From NCBI RefSeq assembly GCF_040409955.1, contig NZ_CP123384.1, positions 620,001-684,000 on the forward strand: DNA of 64,000 nucleotides. Reading direction: 5' to 3'. The position numbers were made by a program, and so were the translations under genes. Below the pieces are notes generated by a model. The model searched no databases and had not been told where the DNA came from. It was given only the letters and a program-made list of their open reading frames with translations. Each line of letters opens with the position of its first letter. The first letter of the stretch is position 1. Of this stretch, positions 37,151-46,553 are shown one piece after another. This stretch comes from Salipiger sp. H15 (lineage in GTDB: Bacteria > Pseudomonadota > Alphaproteobacteria > Rhodobacterales > Rhodobacteraceae).

Positions 37151-37639
37151 TCAGCCCCGACGCAAGCCGGTCTCGACCAGCATGCCGCGCCGCTTGGCCT
37201 CGTAGTAGTAACCCTTGGCGTAGAGCCCGATCGCCGCGTCGGGATTGCCATCCGACAGCAGCCAGGCGCCGCGCAGGTATTTCACGCCGTACTGGAGGTT
37301 GGTGTCCGCATCGAGCAGCTCGCCCGGCGTGCCACGGAAGCCCATGGTGCGGGCGGTGGCGGGGAGGATCTGCAGCAGCCCGTAATAGGGACCGTTGCGC
37401 GCCTCGGGGGTATGGGTGCTCTCGCGGATCGCCAGGCGGTGCACCAGCCGCCGCGGCACGTCGTAGAAATCAGACCATCGGTTGATCGACGCGCGCAGCT
37501 CCGGAGTCTCGTTCGGGTAGAGCGGCGGGTCGTAGCGCGTCACCTCGAGCGACTCTTCCTGTTGCACGGCGCAGGCGGCCAGCGGCAGCAGAAAAAGTGA
37601 CAGGCAGGCGCGCCGGGTTATTTCGGTCTTTCGGGACAT
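37151..37639 (-). CDS. Lipoprotein lytic transglycosylase (SLT domain)
   Basis: 162 residues from the ATG at 37639. Signal peptide with lipobox LAAC (Cys about 23), so membrane-anchored. The small SLT domain covers most of the mature part: DVPRRLVHRLAIRESTHTPEARNGPYYGLLQILPATA, with the catalytic glutamate in RES and the YYGLLQI hallmark, then TNLQYGVKYL. It cleaves peptidoglycan glycan strands non-hydrolytically. It is short for the family but appears complete. It diverges from the YeeZ-like gene. Confidence 0.9.
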   Translation of the reverse strand: MSRKTEITRRACLSLFLLPLAACAVQQEESLEVTRYDPPLYPNETPELRASINRWSDFYDVPRRLVHRLAIRESTHTPEARNGPYYGLLQILPATARTMGFRGTPGELLDADTNLQYGVKYLRGAWLLSDGNPDAAIGLYAKGYYYEAKRRGMLVETGLRRG

Positions 37640-37779
37640 TCCGAATTCCAAGTAGCCTCTGATAGGACCTGATACTCCGGCCGATCGTCTTGGCCTATCC
37701 TCCACGATCGTACATGAGCGGAAGAGCGCCGGTGCGCGCGGGCTTGCCAATCGCTCCCGCCCGCCGCAGGTTGCGCGGC

Positions 37780-38631
37780 ATGACAGTGCTTCTCTGCCTC
37801 GGATACGGATATTCCGCCGCCGCCCTCGCCCGCCGCCTGCTGCCGCAGGGCTGGCGCGTGCTCGGCACCCATCGCGATCCCGCCCGCGCGGACGGGCTCG
37901 CCGCGCAGGGCGTCGAGCCCGTGCTCTGGCAGAAGGACGCGCTCGAGGCGGCGCTCGCAGAGGCAAGCCACGTGCTCGTCTCCGCCGGGCCGCAGGGCGC
38001 AGGCGATCCCGCGCTGGCCGAGATCGGCCCCGCAATTGCTGCCCGCGCGGCGCAGCTCGACTGGGTCGGCTACCTTTCGACCACCGGGGTCTACGGCGAT
38101 CACGCCGGCGGCTGGGTGGACGAGGAGACGCCGCTCGCGCCGAGCACCGAGCGCGGCCGGGCAAGGGCCGAGGCCGAGACGGACTGGCAGGCGATCGCCG
38201 GTCTGCCGCTGCACATCTTCCGTCTTGCCGGGATCTACGGCCCCGGGCGCGGCCCCTTCGAGAAGGTCCGGCAGGGCACCGCCCGGCGCATCGTGAAACC
38301 GGGCCAGGTGTTCAGCCGCATCCATGTCGAGGACATCGCGCAGGTGCTCGAGGCGTCGATCCGCCAGCCCCGCCCCGGCGCGGTCTACAACCTCTGCGAC
38401 GACGACCCTGCGCCGCCCGAGGTGGTGCTCGAGCACGCCGCCCGCCTTCTGGGACTGCCGCCGCCGCCCGAGGTGGCTTTCGACGAGGCCGAGATGACCC
38501 CGATGGCGCGCAGCTTCTACGCCGAGAACAAGCGCGTGCGGAACGACCGCATCAAGGAAGAGCTGGGCGTGACGCTGCTCTACCCCGACTACCGCGCCGG
38601 GCTCGCGGCGCTGCTGCGCGACGAAGGCTAG
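37780..38631 (+). CDS. NAD(P)-binding epimerase-like protein (YeeZ type)
   Basis: 283 residues of the extended-SDR fold. The N-terminal Rossmann motif is LGYGYSAAALARRLL, with a histidine/arginine cofactor region GTHRDPARA. YLSTTGVYGDHAGGWVDEETP is the YeeZ-like active-site region, where the tyrosine of the usual YxxxK is replaced by an ERGRARAE segment. FRLAGIYGPGRGPFEKVR and SRIHVEDIAQVL are conserved. The YeeZ family has no firm reaction. It is convergent with queF. Confidence 0.88.
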   Translation: MTVLLCLGYGYSAAALARRLLPQGWRVLGTHRDPARADGLAAQGVEPVLWQKDALEAALAEASHVLVSAGPQGAGDPALAEIGPAIAARAAQLDWVGYLSTTGVYGDHAGGWVDEETPLAPSTERGRARAEAETDWQAIAGLPLHIFRLAGIYGPGRGPFEKVRQGTARRIVKPGQVFSRIHVEDIAQVLEASIRQPRPGAVYNLCDDDPAPPEVVLEHAARLLGLPPPPEVAFDEAEMTPMARSFYAENKRVRNDRIKEELGVTLLYPDYRAGLAALLRDEG

Positions 38632-38683
38632 GCGCCCTCCGGCACAAGACGGCTCGGCAAAAGCACCGCGCCCCCATCTTCCG

Positions 38684-38740
38684 CATGTCGAGAATATCCC
38701 GGGGGAGTCCGCCGGAGGCGGGCGGGGACAGAGCCCCCTC
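38684..38740 (+). repeat. Dispersed GC-rich intergenic element, copy A
   Basis: ATGTCGAGAATATCCCGGG, then GGAGTCCGC, GGCGGGCGGGGAC and AGAGCCCCCTC. It lies 53 bases after the YeeZ-like stop, on the same strand. This is the clearest copy of the family also seen at 20465, 41129 and 55874. Confidence 0.65.
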
Positions 38741-38754
38741 CTCCTCCCGGCCCG

Positions 38755-39219
38755 TCAGCCGCGCCCGCGGTAGGGGGGCACGCCCTGGTCGGGGATCCAG
38801 ACGCCTTCGGGCATCGGGCCGGTCTGCCAGAACACGTCGATCGGGATGCCGCCGCGCGGGTACCAGTAGCCGCCGATGCGCAACCATTGCGGCTCGAGGA
38901 ACGCCGCCAGCCGTCGCGCGATCGAGATCGTGCAATCCTCGTGGAAGGCGCCATGGTTGCGGAACGAGCCGAGGTAGAGCTTCAGCGACTTGCTCTCGAC
39001 CAGCCATTGCCCCGGCACGTAGTCGATCACCAGGTGCGCGAAGTCGGGCTGGCCGGTCATCGGGCAGAGCGAGGTGAACTCGGGCGCGGTGAAGCGGACG
39101 TTGTAGGCGACATCGGCCTGCGGGTTCGGCACGCGCTCGAGTTCGGCTTCTTCGGGCGAGGTGGGCAGCACGGTGGCGCCGCCAAGCTGCTTGAGGCTGC
39201 TATAGATGCTTTCGGTCAT
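38755..39219 (-). CDS. queF: NADPH-dependent preQ0 reductase QueF
   Basis: 154 residues, the unimodular (type I) form. It reduces 7-cyano-7-deazaguanine to preQ1 for queuosine in tRNA. The thioimide-forming cysteine is in [13 protein letters not shown], the QueF motif in [17 protein letters not shown], and the zinc/catalytic region in [13 protein letters not shown]. It is the last of four queuosine genes on this strand and lies 24 bases after queE. Confidence 0.97.
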   Translation of the reverse strand: MTESIYSSLKQLGGATVLPTSPEEAELERVPNPQADVAYNVRFTAPEFTSLCPMTGQPDFAHLVIDYVPGQWLVESKSLKLYLGSFRNHGAFHEDCTISIARRLAAFLEPQWLRIGGYWYPRGGIPIDVFWQTGPMPEGVWIPDQGVPPYRGRG

Positions 39220-39243
39220 TTCGGGATCTCCGGAAATGGGATT

Positions 39244-39951
39244 TCAGACGCCGCGCTTGTTGCCCCAGAGGAGCACGTGCAGCTGCGGCAGGATGCGGGG
39301 GGCGAACCAGCCGTCGCCCGTGGCGGTCTCGGTGAGCCAGAGCAGCCGGTCGGCAAGCCTCTGCGGATCGACCGGCACCTCGGGATCGACCTCGGGGTTG
39401 CCGGGCTGCAGGTAGAGCGGCAGATCCGGAAAGCGGGCATGGGCATCCTTCGCCCAGGCGTAGTCGGCCGCGTCGAAGATCACGATCTTCATCACCACCT
39501 GCCGCGCGCCCTGCCCCGCCGCGACGCAACCCGCGAAGATGTCCCAGTCCACCGTCTCGCCGCTCGAGGGCGGCTTTGGGCTCAGCACCAGCGTGTCGAG
39601 CCGCCCGAACCACGGCCGCGCCACCGAGCCCTGCGTCTCGCAGGCAAAGCGGTAGCCGTCCGCCCGGCCGATCTCGATGAGCGGGCCGAAGTCCTGGATC
39701 GCCGGGTTGCCGCCGCTGAGCGAGACGGTGATCGGCCGTCCGCCCGAGAGCCGCGTCACCTCTGCCCAGACATCGGCGTCGGACATCGGCGCCCAGGTGT
39801 GGCGGAAGGCGCTGTCCACGGCGTGCAGGCTGTCGCACCAGGAGCAGCGGTAGTCGCAGCCCCCGGCGCGCACGAAGACGGTCGGCTCGCCGATCAGCGC
39901 GCCCTCGCCCTGGATCGTCGGGCCGAAGATCTCGGCTATGCGCAGCACCAT
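39244..39951 (-). CDS. queE: 7-carboxy-7-deazaguanine synthase QueE
   Basis: 235 residues. A radical-SAM enzyme that contracts 6-carboxytetrahydropterin to 7-carboxy-7-deazaguanine. The cluster motif [10 protein letters not shown] is present (CxxxCxxC), preceded by [29 protein letters not shown] and [14 protein letters not shown] follow. It lies one base after queD and 24 before queF. Confidence 0.96.
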   Translation of the reverse strand: MVLRIAEIFGPTIQGEGALIGEPTVFVRAGGCDYRCSWCDSLHAVDSAFRHTWAPMSDADVWAEVTRLSGGRPITVSLSGGNPAIQDFGPLIEIGRADGYRFACETQGSVARPWFGRLDTLVLSPKPPSSGETVDWDIFAGCVAAGQGARQVVMKIVIFDAADYAWAKDAHARFPDLPLYLQPGNPEVDPEVPVDPQRLADRLLWLTETATGDGWFAPRILPQLHVLLWGNKRGV

Positions 39952-39952
39952 G

Positions 39953-40321
39953 TCAGGCCGCCAGCGGCTCGGGCCGGTACTCGGCCCAGGTCTTCGGCGT
40001 CTCGCTCACCCTGACCGAGGTCGTCTCGGGCCAGCGCGCGGCGCACCACTGGTAGAAATGCAGCGCGAGGTTCTCGGCGGTCGAGGCGACGTTCAGCACC
40101 TCGTTGAGGTGCCGGTGGTCGAAGCAGTCGTCGATATAGGCCTTGAGCGGCGCCAGCTCGTGGTAGTCGCGCACGAAGCCGTCGGCGTTGAGCTCGCGCG
40201 CCGCCAGTTCCACGACAACCACATAGTTGTGCCCATGCATCCGGGCGCATTGGTGATCGCCCGGCAGGTGCGTCAGCTGGTGCGAGGCGGAGAAGTGGAA
40301 CTCCTTGCTGATCCGGAACAT
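39953..40321 (-). CDS. queD: 6-carboxytetrahydropterin synthase QueD
   Basis: 122 residues. It makes 6-carboxytetrahydropterin from dihydroneopterin triphosphate. Zinc histidines are in HFSASHQL and HGHNYVV, the catalytic cysteine in [10 protein letters not shown], and the conserved DYHEL and FDHRHLN segments follow. The ATG overlaps the queC stop as TGATG, so the two are translationally coupled. Confidence 0.96.
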   Translation of the reverse strand: MFRISKEFHFSASHQLTHLPGDHQCARMHGHNYVVVVELAARELNADGFVRDYHELAPLKAYIDDCFDHRHLNEVLNVASTAENLALHFYQWCAARWPETTSVRVSETPKTWAEYRPEPLAA

Positions 40322-41022
40322 CAGGCGATCTCCCGGTTCGCCACGGCCTGCACCCAGAAGTCGGGATCGGCATAGGCGGTGGGATCCTCGATGCCCGCGA
40401 GGTGGAAGGCCTCGCGCCGCTCGACGCAGGTGCCGCAGCAGCCGCAGTGGATCTCGCCGCCCTTGTAGCAGGACCATGTCTTCTCGAAGGGCGTGCCGTG
40501 CCGGGCCCCCTCGATGACGATATCGGCCTTGGTGCGCTCGACGAAGGGCGTGTAGAGCGCGACCTCGGCGTAGCCCTCGAGCGCGTGGCGCTGCATGGTC
40601 TCGAAGGCGCGGGTGAAGCCGGGGCGGCAGTCTGGATAGATGAAATGGTCCCCGCCATGCACGGCGGTGGCGACCGCCTCGTCGCCATTGGCGGCGGCGA
40701 CACCGAAGGCGATGGCGAGCATGATGGCGTTGCGGTTGGGGACCACGGTGATGCGCATGGTCTCCTCGGCGTAATGCCCGTCGGGCACGTCGATGTCCGA
40801 GGTCAGCGCCGAGCCGGTGAGCGCGGCGCCGATGCCGCGCATGTCGATGCGCTGGAACGGCACGCCGAGCCGCTCGGCGGCGGCCCTGGCGAAGTCCAGT
40901 TCCTTGGCGTGGCGCTGGCCGTAGTCGAAGGAGACGAGGCGGGTGAGGTCGTGCCGTGCCGCGACCATGTGGGCGAGCGAGACGGAATCCAGCCCGCCGG
41001 AGCAGATGACGATAGTCTTCAT
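40321..41022 (-). CDS. queC: 7-cyano-7-deazaguanine synthase QueC
   Basis: 233 residues. It converts 7-carboxy-7-deazaguanine to preQ0 with ATP and ammonia. PP-loop motif SGGLDSVSLAH (residues 8-18), VPNRNAIMLAIAFGVA, and the zinc cysteines in CYKGGEIHCGCCGTCVERREAF are intact. First gene of queC-D-E-F. Its ribosome site is complementary to a segment about 70 bases upstream in the leader, which could control translation. Confidence 0.96.
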   Translation of the reverse strand: MKTIVICSGGLDSVSLAHMVAARHDLTRLVSFDYGQRHAKELDFARAAAERLGVPFQRIDMRGIGAALTGSALTSDIDVPDGHYAEETMRITVVPNRNAIMLAIAFGVAAANGDEAVATAVHGGDHFIYPDCRPGFTRAFETMQRHALEGYAEVALYTPFVERTKADIVIEGARHGTPFEKTWSCYKGGEIHCGCCGTCVERREAFHLAGIEDPTAYADPDFWVQAVANREIA

Positions 41023-41027
41023 ATGTG

Positions 41028-41107
41028 AACCCTTGTTTTGATGACCGGGTAGGCTGCGACCGGTGTGGGGCGCGTCCTAGCGGCTCGGGCCCCGCGGGGC
41101 AAGGGTT
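41028..41107 (-). promoter_or_regulatory. queC leader with a sequestered ribosome binding site
   Basis: On the queC strand, AACCCTTG (41107-41100) is perfectly complementary to CAAGGGTT (41035-41028), which contains the AGGG ribosome site 5-12 bases before the ATG. The 64 bases between can fold into smaller hairpins (CCCCGCGGGG; ACCGG with CCGGT). It does not match the preQ1-I riboswitch consensus as I know it. A translational switch is possible; chance pairing is not excluded. Confidence 0.4.
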
Positions 41108-41128
41108 GCTTTGTGGCGGCACCGCCGG

Positions 41129-41175
41129 AGGGGGCTCCGCCCCCGTCCGCTGGCGCGGACTCCCCCGGCGTATTT
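41129..41175 (-). repeat. Dispersed GC-rich intergenic element, copy C
   Basis: Read on the minus strand it is AAATACGCCGGGGGAGTCC, then GCGCCAGCGGAC and the hairpin GGGGGCGGAGCCCCCT. It begins about 27 bases after the dxs stop, on the same strand as dxs. The hairpin could terminate dxs transcription before queC. Confidence 0.6.
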
Positions 41176-41201
41176 GGAAAGAGAAGAAGGCGCGGGCGGT
41201 G

Positions 41202-43127
41202 TCAGGCCCGGCGGTTCAGCACGTCGACGCCGAGGGCAGCGAGGACCTTTTGCTCGATATGCTCGGCATCGAGGCCCGCCGCGGCGTACATGTCGTCGGG
41301 GCTGGCGTGGTCGATGAACGTGTCGGGCAGCACCATGGAGCGGAACTTCAGCCCGTGGTCGAAGACGCCCTCGTCCGAGAGAAGCTGCGCGACATGGCTG
41401 CCGAAGCCGCCGACCGCGCCCTCCTCGATGGTGACCAGAACCTCGTGATCCGCGGCGAGTTTCAGGACCAGCTCGCGGTCGAGCGGCTTGGCGAAGCGCG
41501 CGTCGGCGACGGTGGGCGAGATGCCCCGCGCCTCGAGCTTTTCGCAGGCCTTCAGCACTTCCGACAGGCGGGTGCCGAAGCTGAGGATGGCGACGCGCTT
41601 GCCTTCGCGGATCATCCGCCCCTTGCCGATCGGCAGGACCTGGGGCGTCTCGGGCATCTCGACGCCGCCCCCCTCGCCGCGCGGGTAGCGGAAGGCGATG
41701 GGCCCCTCGTCATGCGCGGCGGCAGTGGCAACCATGTGCACGAGCTCAGCCTCGTCGGCGGCGGCCATGACCACCATGCCCGGCAGGTTGGCCATGAAGG
41801 CGATGTCGAAGGCGCCGGCATGGGTGGCGCCGTCGGCGCCGACGAGCCCGGCGCGGTCGATGGCGAAGCGCACCGGCAGGCGCTGGATCGCCACGTCATG
41901 CACCACCTGGTCGTAGCCGCGCTGCAGGAAGGTCGAATACATCGCGCAGAAGGGTTTCAGCCCGCCCGCCGCGAGACCGGCGGAGAAGGTCACCCCGTGC
42001 TGCTCGGCGATGCCCACGTCGAAGACGCGACCCGGGAAGCGCTCGGCCATGAGATCGAGCCCCGTGCCATCGGGCATGGCCGCGGTCACCGCGCAGATGC
42101 GCGGGTCGGCGGCGGCGAGCTGCGTCAGGGTCTTGGCGAAGACCTTGGTGTAGGAGGGCGCGTTGGAGGGCGCCTTCTTCTGCTCGCCGGTGACCACGTC
42201 GAACTTGCCGCGGGCATGTCCGCGGTCGGCGGAATCCTCGGCCGGGGCGTAGCCCTTGCCCTTCTTGGTGAGCACGTGGATCAGGATCGGCCCGGTGGCC
42301 CGCGCCTTGACCGTACGCAGCACCGGCAGCAGCTGGTGCAGGTCATGCCCGTCGATCGGGCCGACGTAGGAGAAGCCCAGCTCCTCGAAGAGCGTGCCGC
42401 CCACGGTCATCGACTTCAGCACGTCCTTGGCGCGCTTGGCGCCCTCGCGCAGCGGCGGCGGCAGCAGGCTGACGGCGCCCTTGGCCGCGGCCTTGAGGTC
42501 GTGGAACGGCGCCTCGGCGTAGAGCCGGCTGAGATAGGAGGACATGGCGCCGGTCGGCGGCGCGATCGACATCTCGTTGTCGTTGAGGATGACGATCAGC
42601 CGCTTGCCGAGGTGGCCGGCGTTGTTCATCGCCTCGTAGGCCATGCCCGCCGACATCGAGCCGTCGCCGATCACCGCGATGGCGTCGCCGAGCCCGGTGT
42701 CGCAGGAGCCGCCCAGCTCGCGCGCCATGGCAAAGCCGAGCGCGGCGCTGATCGAGGTCGAGCTGTGGCCCGCGCCGAACGGGTCATAGGGGCTCTCGGA
42801 GCGTTTCGCGAAACCCGAAAGCCCGTCCTTCATGCGCAGCGTGCGGATGCGGTCGCGGCGGCCGGTGAGGATCTTGTGCGGGTAGCACTGGTGCGAGACG
42901 TCCCAGATCAGCTTGTCGCGCGGCGTGTCGAAGACCGCGTGCAGCGCCACGGTCAGTTCCACCACGCCGAGCCCCGCGCCGAGGTGACCGCCCGTTTCGG
43001 AAACAGCCGAAATGGTCTCGGCCCGCAATTCATGGGCGAGACGGATCAGCTCGTCATCCGAGAGCCGCTTGAGATCGGCGGGCGTGGTCACGCGGTCGAG
43101 GACAGGTGTCTCGGGGCGGGAGGACAT
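41202..43127 (-). CDS. dxs: 1-deoxy-D-xylulose-5-phosphate synthase
   Basis: 641 residues from the ATG at 43127, with AGAGGTG seven bases upstream. First enzyme of the MEP isoprenoid pathway, joining pyruvate and glyceraldehyde 3-phosphate on thiamine diphosphate. Motifs: [16 protein letters not shown], the ThDP site [54 protein letters not shown] and [15 protein letters not shown]. It lies 17 bases after ispA, its pathway partner. Confidence 0.98.
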   Translation of the reverse strand: MSSRPETPVLDRVTTPADLKRLSDDELIRLAHELRAETISAVSETGGHLGAGLGVVELTVALHAVFDTPRDKLIWDVSHQCYPHKILTGRRDRIRTLRMKDGLSGFAKRSESPYDPFGAGHSSTSISAALGFAMARELGGSCDTGLGDAIAVIGDGSMSAGMAYEAMNNAGHLGKRLIVILNDNEMSIAPPTGAMSSYLSRLYAEAPFHDLKAAAKGAVSLLPPPLREGAKRAKDVLKSMTVGGTLFEELGFSYVGPIDGHDLHQLLPVLRTVKARATGPILIHVLTKKGKGYAPAEDSADRGHARGKFDVVTGEQKKAPSNAPSYTKVFAKTLTQLAAADPRICAVTAAMPDGTGLDLMAERFPGRVFDVGIAEQHGVTFSAGLAAGGLKPFCAMYSTFLQRGYDQVVHDVAIQRLPVRFAIDRAGLVGADGATHAGAFDIAFMANLPGMVVMAAADEAELVHMVATAAAHDEGPIAFRYPRGEGGGVEMPETPQVLPIGKGRMIREGKRVAILSFGTRLSEVLKACEKLEARGISPTVADARFAKPLDRELVLKLAADHEVLVTIEEGAVGGFGSHVAQLLSDEGVFDHGLKFRSMVLPDTFIDHASPDDMYAAAGLDAEHIEQKVLAALGVDVLNRRA

Positions 43128-43144
43128 GGGGTGCACCTCTGGCG

Positions 43145-44014
43145 TCAGTTGCTGCGGGAGATAACGAAGCGGGCTGCGGCCCGCAAGTTTTCCGCCCGGT
43201 CTGCATAGGGAGATAGTGCGTCGCAGGCCTCGTCCACCAGATCGCGCGCGCGCAGCTTCGCAGCGTCCAGCCCGAGCAGTGACACGAAGGTGGCCTTGCC
43301 GCGCCCGGCGTCCTTGCCCACCGCCTTGCCCATCATCGCCGCGTCACCCTCGACGTCGAGGATGTCGTCGGCGATCTGGAAGGCGAGGCCGAGCCGCTCG
43401 GCATAGGCCGAGAGCGGCGCGGGATCGACCTCGGCCAGCCGCGCGCCGGCCTCGGCGGACCAGCGGATCAGCGCGCCGGTCTTGCCCGCCTGCAGCGCGG
43501 TGATCTGCGCGAGGTCGAGCGGCACGTCGCTGCGCTCGGCGGCCATGTCGAGCGCCTGCCCCATGACCATGCCGCGCGCACCCGCGGCGCGGGACAGCGA
43601 CAGCGCGAGATCGGCGCGCACCTCGCCCGAGGGGTGGCAGCGCGGGTCGCTCACCAGCTCGAAGCCGAGCGCCTGCAGCGCGTCGCCCGCAAGGACCGCG
43701 GTGGCCTCGTCCCACTTGCGGTGGACGGTGGGCAACCCGCGGCGCAGGTCGTCGTCGTCCATGCAGGGCAGGTCGTCATGCACCAGCGAATAGGCGTGGA
43801 TGGCCTCGATCGCGCAGGCCGGCCAGATCGCGTGGCCCTCGGGCACGCCGTGCAGCCGCGCGCTTTCCAGCACGAGATAGCCGCGCAGTGCCTTGCCGCC
43901 GCGGGTCGCGTAGCCCATGGCCTCGACCACCGGCAGCGCCGCGTGCCCGGCGAGCACGGTTTCGAGATGCGCCGCGACTGCCGCCGCCGCGCCCACAAGG
44001 GATTGCGCGAACAT
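43145..44014 (-). CDS. ispA: Polyprenyl synthetase, probable farnesyl diphosphate synthase
   Basis: 289 residues. It condenses isopentenyl and dimethylallyl diphosphates, most likely to farnesyl diphosphate. First aspartate-rich motif [15 protein letters not shown], second FQIADDILD, and [16 protein letters not shown] with the chain-length region just before the first motif are typical IspA. Geranyl or geranylgeranyl products cannot be excluded. The operon order deacetylase-xseB-ispA-dxs is widespread in alphaproteobacteria. Confidence 0.95.
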   Translation of the reverse strand: MFAQSLVGAAAAVAAHLETVLAGHAALPVVEAMGYATRGGKALRGYLVLESARLHGVPEGHAIWPACAIEAIHAYSLVHDDLPCMDDDDLRRGLPTVHRKWDEATAVLAGDALQALGFELVSDPRCHPSGEVRADLALSLSRAAGARGMVMGQALDMAAERSDVPLDLAQITALQAGKTGALIRWSAEAGARLAEVDPAPLSAYAERLGLAFQIADDILDVEGDAAMMGKAVGKDAGRGKATFVSLLGLDAAKLRARDLVDEACDALSPYADRAENLRAAARFVISRSN

Positions 44015-44020
44015 GGGGGA

Positions 44021-44263
44021 TCAGAGCCCTTCGACCGGCCTGGTGCCCGTCGGCTCTCCATTGGCATCGAGGGTGATGGCGGCGACCTTCTCCTCGGCGG
44101 CCTTGAGCTTGGTCTCGCAATGTTTGCGCAGGTCGCTGCCGCGCTGGTAGAGCGCGATCGACTCCTCCAGCGGCACCTCGCCGCGCTCGAGCTTGGTCAC
44201 CACCTGCTCGAGCTCTGCCATTGCCTGTTCAAAGCTCATTTCCGCGACGGGGGTGTCAGTCAT
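44021..44263 (-). CDS. xseB: Exodeoxyribonuclease VII small subunit
   Basis: 80 residues. The XseB helical hairpin reads SFEQAMAELEQVVTKLERGE, VPLEESIALYQRG and LRKHCETKLKAAEEKV, a near-consensus match. With XseA, elsewhere, it forms exonuclease VII. Its ATG overlaps the stop of the deacetylase-like gene by four bases, and ispA follows after 6 bases. Confidence 0.96.
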   Translation of the reverse strand: MTDTPVAEMSFEQAMAELEQVVTKLERGEVPLEESIALYQRGSDLRKHCETKLKAAEEKVAAITLDANGEPTGTRPVEGL

Positions 44264-45186
44264 CTGCCTGCCTCGATCAATTCTTCTACATGGGCCCGGG
44301 CCGAGTCCGCGAGCGCGCGCAGATCATAACCACCTTCGAGAACCGAGACCACCCGCCCCTGTGCGGAGCCCTGCGCAATCCGGCACAGCTCGTGCGTCAG
44401 CCAGCGGAAATCCTCGACCGTCCATTCGAGCTCGGCCAGCGGGTCGTCGGCATGGGCGTCGAAACCGGCGGAGAGGATGATCAGCTCTGGCTGGAAGGCC
44501 TCGAGCCGCGCGAAGGCCTGGCCCTCGTAGGCGGCGCGCATCGCGGCCCCTCCGGAGCCCGGGGGAAGCGGCAGGTTGAGCACGTTGTCGTGACCGCCGG
44601 TCTCGTCCGCCGCGCCGGTGCCGGGCCAGAGCGGGTATTGCTGCGAGGTGATCAGCAGCGCCCGCGGCTCATCCCAGAGCAGCGCTTGCGTGCCGTTGCC
44701 GTGGTGCACGTCGAAATCGACGATCGCCACGCGGTCGAGCCCGTGGTGGTCGAGCGCGTGCCTGGCGGCGATGGCGGCATTGCCGAAAAGGCAGAAGCCC
44801 ATCGGCGTCTCGGCCTCGGCGTGGTGGCCGGGAGGGCGCGTCGCGCAGAAGGCGCTGCGCACCTCGTTCGCCATCACCGCGTCCACCGCGCGCACGGCAC
44901 CGCCGACCGCCCTCCGCGCCGCCTCGAGCGAGCCCGGCGACAGCCAGGTGTCCTCGTCGAGCCGGTGGTGCCCCTCGCCCGGCAGCGCCGCGATCAGCCG
45001 GTCGAGATAGGACTGCGGATGCACGCGCAGGATGTCCCGGTCCTCGCAGCGCGGCGCGGCGATGCGCAGCAGGTCCAGCCCCTGCAGCGCGTGCAGCACG
45101 TGGTCGAGACGCGCGACCTGCTCGGGGTGCCCTTCGGGGGTGACATGGTCGAGACAGTCGGCATGGGTGATCAGCGCGGTGCCCAT
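44260..45186 (-). CDS. Histone deacetylase-family hydrolase
   Basis: 308 residues from the ATG at 45186, with GAGGAGGGC upstream. The arginase/deacetylase fold is clear: HPEQVARLDHVL, ATRPPGHHAEAETPMGFCLFGNAAIAA with the active-site HH pair, and the zinc ligands in VDFDVHHGNGTQ and SAGFDAHADDPL. Likely a zinc-dependent amidohydrolase such as an acetylpolyamine or acetoin-utilisation-type deacetylase. The natural substrate is unknown. It heads the xseB-ispA-dxs run. Confidence 0.93.
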   Translation of the reverse strand: MGTALITHADCLDHVTPEGHPEQVARLDHVLHALQGLDLLRIAAPRCEDRDILRVHPQSYLDRLIAALPGEGHHRLDEDTWLSPGSLEAARRAVGGAVRAVDAVMANEVRSAFCATRPPGHHAEAETPMGFCLFGNAAIAARHALDHHGLDRVAIVDFDVHHGNGTQALLWDEPRALLITSQQYPLWPGTGAADETGGHDNVLNLPLPPGSGGAAMRAAYEGQAFARLEAFQPELIILSAGFDAHADDPLAELEWTVEDFRWLTHELCRIAQGSAQGRVVSVLEGGYDLRALADSARAHVEELIEAGR

Positions 45187-45297
45187 CGCGGCCCTCCTCC
45201 GGTTGCGCATTTCGCGCAGAAGACCGCGAATCCCGAAGGCGGACAAGGGGGACAGCCGGTCCTTGGCGGAAAGCCCCGATCGGTCCGGCCGCTTCGG

Positions 45298-46002
45298 TCA
45301 GTCCGGCGCGAGCATGTACCCCGCGCCGCGCACCGTCTGCAGGTAGCGCGGCTGCTTGGGGTCGCTCTCGATCTTGCGGCGCAGGCGGGTGATCTGCACG
45401 TCCACGGCGCGTTCCTGCGCCTGCCCCTTGTCGCGCCCGAGCTCCTCGACGAGGCGCGTCCGGCTCAGCGCCTGCCCGGGCTTGGCCGAGAAGATCCGCA
45501 TCAACTGGCTTTCGGTGGCGGTGAGCCGCACGAGATCGTCGCCGTGCCACATCTCGCCGCGCTCGATGTCGTAGCGGATCGGACCCAGCGTCAGCAGCTT
45601 CGGCTGCAACGCGTCGGCGACCGAGGTCTCGGGCATCCGCCGCAGGATGGCGTTGATCCGCAGCAGCAGCTCCTTCGGCTCGAAGGGCTTGGGCAGGTAG
45701 TCGTCCGCCCCGGCCTCGAACCCGGTGATCCGGTCCTCGGTCTCGCCCCGGGCGGTGAGCAGCATGATCGGCGTGCGGCGGGTCTCGCGGATGGCGCGGG
45801 TGAGGCTGATGCCATCCTCGCCCGGCATCATCACGTCGAGCACGATGAGGTCGAAGTCGAGCCCGGCCATGAGGCGCCGCGCATGCGCCGCGTCGCGCGC
45901 GGCGCTGACCAGGAAACCGTGCCGGATCAGGAACTTCTGCAGCAGGCTGCGGATCCGTTCGTCGTCGTCGACGATCAGCAGGTGGGCGTCGGGATCACTC
46001 AT
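45298..46002 (-). CDS. petR: OmpR-type response regulator PetR
   Basis: 234 residues. Receiver domain with acidic pocket LLIVDDDERI, phospho-aspartate in LIVLDVMMPGEDG, and switch lysine in YLPKPFEPKEL. The winged-helix domain has AVDVQITRLRRKIESDP and GAGYML. It is coupled to the MarR-type gene upstream by an ATGA overlap, the petP-petR arrangement described in Rhodobacter capsulatus, where petR is essential and was first linked to cytochrome bc1. No cognate kinase gene is adjacent. Confidence 0.88.
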   Translation of the reverse strand: MSDPDAHLLIVDDDERIRSLLQKFLIRHGFLVSAARDAAHARRLMAGLDFDLIVLDVMMPGEDGISLTRAIRETRRTPIMLLTARGETEDRITGFEAGADDYLPKPFEPKELLLRINAILRRMPETSVADALQPKLLTLGPIRYDIERGEMWHGDDLVRLTATESQLMRIFSAKPGQALSRTRLVEELGRDKGQAQERAVDVQITRLRRKIESDPKQPRYLQTVRGAGYMLAPD

Positions 46003-46511
46003 CCGCGATGCTCCCGCAGCCTCTGGTACTGGCGCTGCATGTCGGGATCCATCATCGCCTCGAGCACCTGCTTGAAGCCCGCGACCGCCTCGGGGCCGAC
46101 CTGTCGATAGGCGGCGCGCATCCGGGCGCGCTGCGCGTCCGACAGCTGCTTTTCCAGCGCGTCGCCCGACTCGGTGAGGAAGAGGTGACGCTCGCGCTTG
46201 TCCGCGCGGCCGACCCGGCTCTCGACCAGCCCGTCCTCGACCAGCGTGCGGAGCACCCGGTTCAGCGACTGCTTGGTGACGCCGAGGATGTTGAGCAGGT
46301 TGTTGACCGTGGTGCCCGGCGCGCAATGGATGAAATGGATCGCCCGGTGATGCGCGCGGCCGTAGCTGAGCCCCTGCAGGATGCGGTCCGGGTCGGCGGT
46401 GAAGCCGCGATAGGCGAAGAACATCGCCTCGATCCCCTGCCGCAGCTGCTCATCCGTCAGATAGAGCAGCGACTCGCCACCCAGAACCTGACTTGCCGAC
46501 GCGTCCGCCAT
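45999..46511 (-). CDS. petP: MarR-family regulator PetP
   Basis: 170 residues from the ATG at 46511 (MADASASQVLGG), with AGAGGG just upstream; a GTG at 46538 lacks a ribosome site. The MarR winged helix is visible: RAHHRAIHFIHCAPGTTVNNLLNILGVTKQSLNRVLRTLVEDGLVE, then VGRADKRERHLFLTESGDALE. It binds DNA as a dimer. It overlaps petR by four bases and diverges from ilvE. Confidence 0.88.
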   Translation of the reverse strand: MADASASQVLGGESLLYLTDEQLRQGIEAMFFAYRGFTADPDRILQGLSYGRAHHRAIHFIHCAPGTTVNNLLNILGVTKQSLNRVLRTLVEDGLVESRVGRADKRERHLFLTESGDALEKQLSDAQRARMRAAYRQVGPEAVAGFKQVLEAMMDPDMQRQYQRLREHRG

Positions 46512-46553
46512 AGAACCCTCTAAGTTCGTTTTCTGCACTTTAAGTCAGCGTTG

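Noticed and set aside
37151..37639. Truncated transglycosylase pseudogene
   Set aside because: Signal peptide, catalytic glutamate and the whole small SLT domain are present; short lipoprotein forms exist.
41020..41110. Known preQ1 riboswitch before queC
   Set aside because: No preQ1-I core or A-rich tail is recognisable; kept only as an unclassified leader structure.
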